DNA of 64,000 nucleotides from positions 15,780,854 through 15,844,853 of the forward strand of contig NC_136000.1 of NCBI RefSeq assembly GCF_048128805.1. Reading direction: 5' to 3'. Position 1 is the stretch's first letter. Each line of letters opens with the position of its first letter. The notes under the pieces are model-generated. The model searched no databases, was not told the origin of the DNA, and saw nothing but the letters and a program-made list of their open reading frames with translations. This document shows positions 47,001 through 57,500 of the stretch, piece after piece. The stretch comes from Centroberyx gerrardi (Eukaryota; Chordata; Actinopteri; Beryciformes; Berycidae). A program made the position numbers and the translations under genes.

Positions 47001-50000
47001 ATAGCTTACTTCTAGGTACGTGTTGCCGTGCATGCTTGAGCTTTAAAGGTTTGACAAAGGCTTCAAAAAAAATGTTTCAAGATTTATCAACTTCACCCTG
47101 TTGTAAAAAAGTATTCAGTTGCCGCTCTTTTATCGCGGATTTGCCTATCGCACGGTGAGTAGTAACGTGCATCTTACCAGCGGGGAAGACTGAGAGAAAC
47201 ACCGCGATGATTTTGCACACTTCAAGCGCCGAGGGTCTTGCTCTTTTCCCCATAACCATCCATCCAGCTCGGGGTCGCACTTCGCTCCTCTCCCTGGTCA
47301 AACCGGATTAAGGAAGGACAGAGGAGAAGAGTTAGGGCCAGCAGCTGTTAATGTGAAACACGGAGTCCTCCTCGGAGGGAAAACGCAACACAGTCCAGTG
47401 AGAGGTCTGCGTCCCGGTGAAGCCGCTCCTGTCCTCTCATCCCTACTTGGTATGAAGTTGCGCTGTTGTTTTGCCCTCTCCGGTATGAGACCGACTCAAT
47501 ACAACCGAGCTACAATGCTGAGCAAACAGCAAAAGCAAGGCAATCGATCTTCCTTTTAGGGAGTGTCAAGAAGGTGCAGCCTATAGGCCTGCTAAACAGA
47601 CTGAACCAATCAGGGACGGCTGTTCTGCCCTTAAACCCCCCTTCTCAGTTTCAAATTACATCTCAATGTGCAGACTTGTTCGACGGCGGAGTCTTTTCGA
47701 CCCACAAAGTGGTTGTCCACAACGCCGAGGAAGAAAATGTTTGATTTGCTGCTAAGATCATAACTTCACTGCGGGGAAGCTTAGAGAGGAAAACACTGTG
47801 CACCTTCCACTGAGCAGTGTGTGTCCATTACACAGACTAACACTAAGGAATATCACCTATAGAGACAAACTGACCAGCTATACACTGCTGCAAATAATAA
47901 ACTAAGATTCTCTACTGAGGAGGAAAACAACCAGTAGAAGCAAAAAGCATTTTCATTCTCAGAAAAGTATTAATTTATGCTTTCCTACCCTAAAAGATCT
48001 TATCTTCATATAACTTACAGTTCTACACTACTTGCTATGATGTATAGGCTACTACAAATATATGCCATAAGGAATAATGTCAGCCTAAAATGGTGGGTAG
48101 ACTATTCCCCAAATTAAAAGGCAGGTTTACCCTCTACTACATAACCTATCATATCAAAGTGAGCAGCATACACTGTAGCAGAAGAGCAGACTATGATCCT
48201 CTCTTCTAAAAGATATAAGCCCACCTAGTTTCACTCCTTTTCTCTTTGAATTGTACAAATGAAACATTGCTGATGTATTTTTTATTGTCATTTAAACCAA
48301 AATATTACCAGACTGATGGCCGCATACACTGATTGTGCCTGACTGTATTTTTCCAGAGTGCGGTGAATGTCTTTGTGATTGCTGTCCCTCTTATGGATGA
48401 TGGATATGTTCAAGTATAATGAGGTCTGAGCCTACACATGTTTTCAACAGGGGTGGCCCTATAGAGACTGGTTTCTAGTTATAATACAGCAGTTCACATC
48501 TGAAATGAATGACTTTAGCTGAAAGGATTGATCGCTTGGTAATATAATTTGATGAATTGTGGGAAATTTTGGGGTATTAGCAACTAGAATATTGAATAGA
48601 AGTAGACCAAGAAAGAAATTTGTCCTAATACTAGTAGGGCTCTAATGCCAAACACAGATATCATCAAATATGTCTCATTGTATGTTGATTCACACGTTTC
48701 AATGGATTGTTGGTTAGAAAAAGCTCAGGATCAGTGTCAGCCATCGTTACTTTAAAATCAAATTGGACAATAAATGGTGCAGAAATACACTGGACATCTT
48801 CACCTTCACTGTCACCTGTTGCACCAGTGACTTTTCACAGAAAGGTACAATATGTTTGCATATTGTTTACACTCAAGATGAAAATATGGATCCATCTTTT
48901 TATCATTTCACAATATGAACTTGCCCTGTTCTGAATTAGAAATAGCAGGTTATTCTGATCAGAAAGCCTATGATATTATCACTTGGACTAATCTGAATCC
49001 TCACCTTTATAGCCAACCAACATTAAATTAATGACCTTTCCTGACCAATAGCCTATTCTAATCAAGTGTTTGCTATTAGCTATGCAAATTTTGGATGATA
49101 GCATGAGTGATTGATTGATCAAAAGATTGGTTGATTGTTTTTTGTGACTGGTTTTTGTTTTTGGTGTTTTACAGATACCAATTCTTTAAATCAGCATTAA
49201 CGGACAAGGCAAACATATATGATCAGGAAATTAAACAAAGAAAAACAATGGTCTTCAACAAAGGAAGAGAAACATCATCAGACCATGTGCTCCACAGGCT
49301 ATAACAGGTAGAAGAAACAGCATCACACAACACCAAACATCTCCATAAATCCAGTGGGAATAATCCAGGATTTTGTCAATCGCATTTTATGCTATGCTGT
49401 TTCAAATCAATGACATCACCTGTCAAGCCTGTTGTTTAAAGTAGGGCTATACATTATAATAAGCACAGTAGGCTATAGACATTAGAATACATTTTGATGT
49501 AATGTAAGCTAGTGGCTGGACTATTAGGCCTACTTTTCCTTTATGAAGTGTTAAAATTGTATACAGTACATTGTCTCTGTGTCTGTCTTGACAAGCTGGG
49601 AGGATTCATCCTCTTTTCCAACAGATGGCGCTTGTTATGAGCTCTAATATGAAACCTCAAATCATGACACAAACGCACATGGCATTAGTAGGCATTCGGG
49701 ACAAGTAAACCTGTCATTAAATTTGCGCGTTGCGGACAGGTCTGCTAACCTAATTGCTGCTGTTATGCAATTAGGATGTAAAAGGTGCAAATCAGCAGGC
49801 GGCTGTATGCAGGCGCATTTTGCCCTGTCACTGCACTGACAGGATCATCCTTTATTAACACAACACTGTTTCCATTTCAAATCAAAGTAGCCTCAACAAT
49901 TAGTGAGGCGGTTCTGGTTTGTCTCCATTAGCTCTAATGAATGATGACAATATGAGAAATAAAAAGCCGAATTACATGTCGAGCTAGATGACATGAATCT

Positions 50001-50412
50001 GTAGCCTTTATATCAATAGGCTGTCCTTCATATAGGTATTTTGAATGCATCTCATGTCATATCCTTTGAAAACCTGATAAGTCATCTGACAATTTAGGTA
50101 TTCAACTGGAATATATCAGATTCACAGGTTTTCTACCAGCTTATGCAGCCTTGTCTGACACCAACAAATAGATCAAGTTGGATTCTTTATTTCGCAGAGA
50201 ACATGACCTATAGTCGCCTATAGAAACCACCCGGACCATACTGATGGGTGAAAAGGAGACATATGGGGCGCAGACACAGTTTGAAAGCCCAGGAAGCAAC
50301 GCGAAAACTGACAGTCACGTGCGAAAAAAAAATAACGCCTCGGAACTAAACTAATGTTAGTTTTTTTCAAATAAAACAAAAGAGTCGAGCAAACTAACCT
50401 TTGCGACTGCAT
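41076..50412 (-). CDS. rgma: Repulsive guidance molecule A (RGMA)
   Basis: GPI-anchored axon-guidance ligand of neogenin and BMP co-receptor, on the cell surface. Coding exons: 50399-50412 (14 bases, MQSQ plus part of R), 47178-47293, 44276-44793 and 41076-41783; all GT-AG and in frame, 451 residues against 450 recalled for human. Residues 1-43 hold the N-terminus and signal peptide (RAGWMVMGK, then hydrophobic [11 protein letters not shown]). RGD lies at 89-91 in [14 protein letters not shown] at 167-171 is the family autocleavage site (between D169 and P170) in a partial von Willebrand D domain. N-glycosylation sequons: N109, N160 and an NFT near the C-terminal end. The last ~25 residues are a hydrophobic GPI signal ([15 protein letters not shown]). 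The start in exon 1 is chosen because joining to AGGGAGAGG gives MQSQRERSEV, matching the recalled human MQPPRERLVV. Confidence 0.97.
41784..44275 (-). other. rgma: rgma intron 3
   Basis: Donor GTGGGG after 44276, acceptor CCTGAAG before 41783. Contains a foldback element at 43740-44203. Otherwise I see no gene; open frames at 42744-43736 lack family resemblance. Confidence 0.85.
43740..44203. mobile_element. foldback (long inverted repeat) MITE-like element
   Basis: The two halves are inverted copies: outer ends ATGAACT and AGTTCAT, inner shared blocks ATTCCAATTC, ATGAAACAGAATTGGAAT and TGAAATTCC. The core motif GGAATTGGAATT recurs. About 460 bp with no coding capacity, so a non-autonomous element that could form a hairpin in the rgma pre-mRNA. 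Confidence 0.75.
44794..47177 (-). other. rgma: rgma intron 2
   Basis: GT-AG intron between the signal-peptide exon and the RGD-containing exon. Holds a possible dispersed-repeat fragment near 46040-46130 and nothing else I can name. Confidence 0.85.
47294..50398 (-). other. rgma: rgma intron 1
   Basis: Donor GTTAGT after the 14 coding bases of exon 1, acceptor TTTGACCAG. Contains an enhancer-like block at 49690-49990. Frames at 47353-47744 and 48707-48934 have no family resemblance. Confidence 0.85.
49690..49990. promoter_or_regulatory. candidate conserved non-coding element in rgma intron 1
   Basis: Balanced composition, many homeodomain-type ATTA/TAAT words (AATTAG twice, CATTAG, TAATGA) and little simple repeat, unlike the AT-rich surroundings. 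The appearance fits a developmental enhancer. No conservation data available here. Confidence 0.3.
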
Positions 50413-50842
50413 GGGCTCTTCGCGTCTGGAGTCCTGCAGGAACCAGAGGACAGCGAACAGGAGCGAGAGGAAGCGGACTCCTAAATCTCCCCAAAACACA
50501 GTAATCCAAAACAAAACGCACTCATTGTTTTCCTGAGTGTAAAACGTGTCAATCTATACATGGTGTCCGCCGAGTGTCTCAAAGTTGCCTGGTTATAGTC
50601 TGCAGTGAAATGAATGTGATTTCTTTTTTTAGTTCATATCCATTTACAGCCTGTCTACCCCTCTCTACCCGGTGGAGTCAGATCTTTCCAGCCATTGCTC
50701 AACTCATTTGACTATTCAGTCGATCGCAAAGAGGAAAACATAGATTAAGTCCAGTAATTGCTCTCATCCAGGCGTTTATTCCGGCTCTCCAAGTTGTTGG
50801 TTGTGGTCGACGTCGGCAGAAAAAGCCCGCAGGGCAAAGCTG

Positions 50843-50876
<34 letters not shown>

Positions 50877-51060
50877 GTACGGCCCGATCCCTTGTCTGGA
50901 TGTTGTGAAATGGCTAGTTAGAAAGTGTGAGAGAGACAATGATCGGCTCTGCATGACGCCTCCGGGACCCCAAATCTTTCCTGGAACCCCATTTTCAACC
51001 CATTTTGAAACTGCTCCACGCGCTTTGGGGGGGAGAAGGCTCCTCAAATTAGGTTTACCA
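50413..51060 (-). promoter_or_regulatory. rgma: probable rgma promoter and 5'UTR
   Basis: GC and CpG content rise above the flanks (for example near 50800-50890 and 50955). Includes a CTG trinucleotide run at 50845-50876. No TATA box is clear, and the start site cannot be fixed. Confidence 0.45.
50845..50876. repeat. GCT/CTG trinucleotide repeat near rgma start
   Basis: About ten and a half uninterrupted GCT units. It makes a poly-alanine frame on both strands, but neither frame belongs to a recognised gene. Confidence 0.95.
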
Positions 51061-51072
51061 CTGCCTCTACTG

Positions 51073-51345
51073 CACTGCAAAACATAACCCATTTCAACAA
51101 GTTATTTAAGCCACTATTGACTCCTGCAATCTTATTTTTCTTAACACCAGTGAAAAGAAATCTGTTTTCTTTTTTCTTGAATCAAGTGTAATTTTCTTAA
51201 TTGGCCTTAATTCTGCATTGTTTCAAGATACTGACACTTGTTTCTTCAGGATTTCAATCAAATGAAACAGCATTGGATACCAGTGGAATTATCTCACCCC
51301 ACTGTTCCAAGAGAAATAAGATTGAATTGAATAAGAACTAAATTT
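51073..51345. mobile_element. possible hAT-like MITE remnant
   Basis: Begins CACTGCAAAA, the common start of a teleost MITE family, with CTTGAATCAAGTGTAATTTTC and ACTGACACTTGTTTC inside, as I recall for that family. The other terminus is not visible. Confidence 0.4.
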
Positions 51346-54300
51346 GAGACTAAATGACTTGTTATTGACTTGACATGCTAGTCCTATAAAAGATTCAACT
51401 CAATACTCCTCCATGTTCACACTGCTGTACAATTTTGTGACGCTGATTGCCAGCAAACCGGGCTCGTGTTAGACCCATTACGCACTTGAAATAACCTTTA
51501 TCCATCATCTCAGCAAATCATTGGTTGGAAAAAAGACAAATCCATAATAATTACGATTAAATGGAGGATCAGATGGGCAAACATTTTGCCGAGGGAGGAG
51601 GGGGAATACTCAAAGGCAGAGAGGGCTGCATGGAGGCTGCACCTGTGTTTTAGGATCAGGCTGCAGGAAAACACCACCCCCTCCAGCTTAAGCTACATGG
51701 ACAGCCTCCACTCCTTACAGCAGAATTGGCTCTCACTGCTCCAGTTTCCCTCTGATCAGGAAAATCCATCACACAGGAGAATGCAGAGACAAATCTCACT
51801 GAGGCAGCGTAGGACGGCCGATTAAATTGCTGCATTTTCTTACCGCTGCGCTTCTAATTGACACCGAGATCCAGCAGAGATGCAGGGAAAAGAGGCAGTT
51901 AACACACTCTGTAATGAGCCTGTGTGTTCACTTGCTATTAAAAGCTGGTGCACTGATGGGTTTAGACAGTTTAAAACATGGAGACGTGTCAGAATGGAGT
52001 AGCTGTTATTTTACATAGCTACTGTCACATTTCACCGTCCTTTTGTCTATCCAGCAAGAACCTGACCCTTGTAATACACTCATTTACTGTCTCAGCCCGG
52101 ACCTGCCCTCCACAGATGGCCATTGAGAAGCAGCATATTTTACATTGATGTAACAGAAAACACATGAAAGGCCGACACCCCAGTGTGAGAAGAATGGTTT
52201 TAGAGGTGCCGGATGCTGGCCCCATCTCAAACACAGCTGGTGATCATGTTGCCTAGCTGAAGTAATATGGTAAGTTAACACATCGGGTGTAGCAGCATTT
52301 AGCCGGCTCCACTTTACATATCAGTGGACTGCTAACACACTTTGATTTTCGATGATGGGGCAGAGACGCGGTTCAGTTTCTATTTCATTTTACAGAACAA
52401 ATCAGCAACAATCGGCCGTGTAACTATTATTGCCCCAACTGAAAGGAGCAATCAGTAATAATGCTCGCCCTTGGGCTGCTGTGATTTCTTCTAAATTACC
52501 TTCACCACTGAATTCTGACACCAGGGATTTCATTAAGTATGATTCGGTCCATTATATCAAATCTGTTAAGCACAGGCTGCCATAAAGCCTCAGCAAATGA
52601 AACAGAAACTGGAGATGGAAGTGGGATGCTGAGAAGAAATCTGGCAGAGAGCAGAATATTCCTATGATAGCCGTGTAAAATAGATCACAAGCCCTTGATA
52701 CTGGCAGGAACATTTATTTTTCAATTTCTCGATACAGAAAGAATGGCGTCCAAAACAAAAGACTTACTGATTTACTGTAGGAGCTCATGATAGCACAATG
52801 AATTCCACTTAAGACGAACTTTCCCAACACACAGCATTATAGGAAATTGCTGCAAGGTTTCTGCAATGATTCATTATACCAAAGAAGTTTGTTGCAGATC
52901 GCAATTGCAGAACAATCCTCCAGGTCTTGCCACATTATCTGGTAAGTCGGATTGCCTCAGATCATCACATGCTATACTTCCCCACTGTAAGATCAGAAGT
53001 TCAATGGCGATGATTAGACACATTTTTGTTAAGAGGCAATAGTGGTTTCAACTGCTGATCATCATCTTATCAGCTTCTGTTCCAATACCTGTTTGTTTAC
53101 ATTCTCAGCCATTGCTTTGCTTTTGCTTTGAGGGCATTCAAGGTTTGTGTACAAGGAAAAGAAAATTATGTTATTGGAAAACTTGAGGTGAAATCTTCCA
53201 TCTCGAACGACATCAATGAGGAGGTCAACAACTTGCCACATATTGTGAATGCATGATACTATGAAGGACTGCGTGCCTATTGTGTGAGAACCTGGTCAGA
53301 GACTGCAGTACAGCTGAGTAACAGTCAGACATGGATTAGTAAACATCATATGTTGCTGCTGACCTTCCCACCGCTGCCTCCTGAACTCCCCCAGCATAAC
53401 AATTAGCTTGTCACAGTGAGTTGTGCCTGTTTTTCAGAAGGTGTCACGCAGCATTTTGCCGACACACTTCAGAAAGATTTGACAGGGCCGCTCGAGATAC
53501 ACACACCTCCTCCTGTGATCATTGTGTCGGCTGAAATAAATATGTTAATTTATCTCCTAATCGCACACCGTTTAAAAAGATTATCCCTCCTTGTGTGGAC
53601 TTGATGAAAAATTCATAAACTTAATCTACAACAACAGGTGATTACAATTGCAGTTACAAAAGCTAAATTTATTCTCCTCGCAAATACAGAGAGAACAATA
53701 CCATTTATTCATCTCTTTAAAGGGACAATTCAAGTTTTTAAGACGCCTGTCTGATTCATCATGAAGTGTTTGTGCTTACAGTTATTTTTGGCTTTTCAGA
53801 TTTTTGCAGAAGTGAATTGCTTTTATTAGCTATGCAAGTGCAAGTCAAGAAGGCAAAACAACATTTCTCTGAAAAGCAGATATATAATGTTCCTAACACT
53901 TTCATAACTGTTTCACAACAGAGTTTACTACATACTGTGGAAGGGTTCAAATGTGATTTTTCAAAGAGAGGGTTCTGCTCTATTGACTTGAAACACGACT
54001 GCTAATAACTGTTAACAAATGCTAATAACTCCTAACTGCTTCTAATAACAATGGTGCTAATGCTTTTGGGGGCAGTTCATGACTCGGATAAATCAGACAG
54101 GCTTCTTACACACCTGAGATATTCCTTCAACCTCCATACACCATAAACCCTGACCTCAGTAAGGAGAAATCTCTAATGATCTCTATGCAAAATGATTCTG
54201 TTGTGGTCACTGGTTTCTGTTCCCCCAAAATCACATGTGAGGTTCTTGTGAGCCAAAAAAAAAGAAAAAGAAATTTGAGAGTGTTAGCTTTAGATTCATA

Positions 54301-56129
54301 GGTAAGATCAGACATTATAATGACCACAAAAAAAGATTCAAGGAGATTCAAGGAGTCACCGTCATCACCACCTTAGTGGACATTAGAATTGTTGGTGGTG
54401 TCCCTCTGTTTGGAGTGTTGTATTGGTATTGCTGCACACTAAGACAGGGTATTTCGAATTAAAATTTTCTGGATTTGGTGCATCAGATATGCTTTAAGTA
54501 CAACAGTGTTAAAATGGAAGTTTTATTACTGCTTAAGGTTTCTCTTTTCCAAGACAAGGACAGTAGTTGACCAACACAAATCCCTCGATATTCAGTGAAC
54601 ACACAGACAGACTAAGATGTATGTTCTGTGCGCATGATTGCCATTTAAAAAGAGGGGAGGGTGCAGCCGACATCACTGTCATTGGCATTAAGGTGTGTGT
54701 GTGAATTCAAAAAAATCTATTAACTGCGTGGGCCGGGCAGTGTGTGGAATTACTGCCATAGCCAGTAACAATGTGAATGCAGGAAGCTTGCAAATTGGCC
54801 TCTGCTTGCGCACAGGGGAATGGGCTTGAATGTGTAAACCCTCATTACTGAATCTACTTTCTCATTTTAGGCAGGGAAGGTGAGTGTTTTTTTTCCAAAA
54901 GCCAGACTGCAATCCAGTGAGAATTATGCGCACTGTTTAATTCTAGACATGGACCATACTAGACAGCGTGTGTATAGGCTGCAAGAATAATTAGCTCCGC
55001 CGCTAAACAGGAACGATCTGAATGAATGACACAACATATCAAGCCAAATTACCGAAAAGAACATTAGCGAATGAATGAACTGTTTTAGACCATGAATGAT
55101 CATCAGCATTTTGCACCTGACAGGATTTTTTTTTAAAACACTGTAATTCTATGAGACGTGTTGGTGAGCAGCCATGCTTCCATTAGCATGCAAGATTCTA
55201 TAAATGTGCGCTAGAAAACTGAAGCTTATCTCAATAACACAGCTGCCTTTTTAATTTCCTGCTGCTAAAGTTTCTCACAAAAAGACAATCTAAATATTCA
55301 GTGTATGAATATAAAATTAGATGAGGTTTTACTTTGCACTATGTGAAATGCCTGTGCTGCAATTTAATAATTTCTAGTAATTCACTACAGAACAGTCTCA
55401 GAAATAATGAACAATATTGGCATTATGCTCATCTTTGTCTCTATTGTCGTGGAAACGGTCATTAATAATAGAAAGGAGTCCGCGCACCGCTTGGCTCCCT
55501 TCAGCGCCATTTATTGCACTGATGAAGTGACGTTTCAAACTAGAAGCTCTTCATCTGACTTGAACGAGACCGTAGGAACAGTCATCGGCATTTTTTGTTT
55601 TGCATTTTACACAAACGAGAAACAGGTGTAAGAGACAACATCATTTTGAACAACGTTAATAATTCTCAGTAAATTAGTTGTGAAATTAGCAATTATCAAC
55701 AGACTCCTTGAATTAGGCCTATTATTATCATATCGAAGCTAACAGCGATCCAGTTCTTTATTGGGAAACCCATCAGATGTTGCAGTGAGACAGAGAGTGC
55801 TTACTAACTGTATTACCAACAGTCTTTTCAGTATGTGTGCAGCTCAAACCATTGTATTTCTCAATATGCTAAAACTGTCTACAACACAAGAAAACTCCCT
55901 TTGTCTTTGAATGGCTTCCTATCAGAACCATTATTTCCGCTGGTGTCTAAACTCTGGTCATCCATCCTTGACTAATGTAAATGCAGAATCTCAGCTCAAC
56001 AATTTGTATTATTTGCATTTAAAGGTGAATGCTACCAGTGTCTGGAGCTTTGGCATTGATAAAATAAGCAACCGAGTCTGAATTCTTTCGAGCCCTTTTA
56101 TGTCTTTGCTTCTTCTGCCTGGCTGTTGA

Positions 56130-56350
56130 ACTTTACTAGTGTCCTGTAGTGTCGTCCTGTATGCACAGCTGCAGGGGCTGCGTCCTGCCCTTCCTTTTGT
56201 CCCATCTTGTCACAATAGCTGCAGCAAAAAGCTCAAGTTATTGCAGCTGCAAGCGAATTATCAGCAGCCCAAAATCACTTTGCAGCTTTCGTGCTCCGGC
56301 GATAGCGGGAAACAGGGTTTAAGGCTGTTTGTGTAATCAGGCTGAATCCT
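56130..56350. promoter_or_regulatory. candidate enhancer with clustered CAGCTG-type E-boxes
   Basis: Contains CACAGCTGCAG (about 56165), ATAGCTGCAG (about 56217), TTGCAGCTGCAAG (about 56240) and TTTGCAGCTTTC (about 56280), plus TTTTATCGCATTAACA near the end. The E-box type is the one used by neural/myogenic bHLH factors. Composition only. Confidence 0.3.
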
Positions 56351-57269
56351 CAAGCAGCGCGGCCATCTTTTATCGCATTAACAAGGTAAAAGTACACCGT
56401 TTTTCTAACATTTTTTTGCTGTTGCCTATAAGAAACTTACTTGACTTTTATCATATGAAGCAACCCACACAGCGCTTGGAAAAAACATCACAAGACTGAG
56501 ACACCAAATAGACCAGCCAGTAGACTTTTAGCATTTTAGCACTATTGCTATTTTCATGGATCATCTGATTAATCCCCAATTTTGCCCCAATTGCTGTTAC
56601 CTCTCCCAGAGAAATCTTTAGACTACACACATTAGCTTTCAAATTCCTCAGTTTACCATATCCTTATGATATAGAAGGAATAGTTTACTAAAATAATCAA
56701 GATAGCTGTAAACAAATCCCACAACTCTCTCATCGTTTCATATTTTAATACAGTTATTCCTTTCAAATTGTCATTATTTTGAGCAGATATGATCATTACT
56801 GGATGTACAAATATGGACCCATTCCTACCGATTTATCTCTGCATGCTAGATTTCATATGCAATATAGATTTGAACTCATTTCTGAGCCTTTAAACCAATA
56901 TCATGGGTCAATTGCTTGATAAAAGTTTAGAGCATTCTATCCAGCAGTATAATTTTATCCTCAGCCAATGGAGGGAAATTAATTTGCAATTCTAAGGCCT
57001 TGAAATAAGATAATTTCCATGCTGAAATATTTATAGTCTCCTTAAAACTGTTGAAGTGTGGAATGCTGCGGTGGCTGAAAGAACAGATTAATTTGAAACT
57101 CATTAAGATGTATGGTATCTCCTCAACGGGCCAAAGAGGAGCTGTTTCCCATTAGATGCTCCCAAACATTTGGAAATACTTCTAGTATTGTTATCTACGA
57201 CAGCGGTGCCACGGCACTATATGTGATACATGCTCATATCCCTCTGCAGCCGTGTAGTCCACTCCATCT

Positions 57270-57500
57270 CTATAAAGTGTGCTGTGGTTCATTAATGAGC
57301 CGTGGAAATGTCAACGCTCGGGGTTCAGATTAATTAAACAGCCCACAGACGTCTAATTACAGGAAAATGACTTACAGATATCCCCAACCCTCTGAGACAA
57401 TAGACCTCTCCTCTGGGCTAAATGATGCTGTTATTGATCGTTATAAGTAAAATGATACTGTAATTTCTCTATCTCGGCTATATTGCAATGGAACCCAATT
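57270..57500. promoter_or_regulatory. candidate homeodomain-rich regulatory block
   Basis: Repeated homeodomain-type words: TTCATTAATGAG at about 57288, AGATTAATTAAAC at about 57328, TCTAATTACAG at about 57351 and CCAATTAATTGAAT at about 57496. Low simple-repeat content. Function inferred from composition only. Confidence 0.3.

Noticed and set aside
47178-47301. rgma start at TTG 47301
   Set aside because: Not an ATG; the exon begins at 47293 after an AG acceptor and joins a 14-base coding exon carrying the true ATG.
50745-51092. Poly-alanine frames on both strands
   Set aside because: Produced by the GCT repeat at 50845-50876; no recognisable protein on either side.
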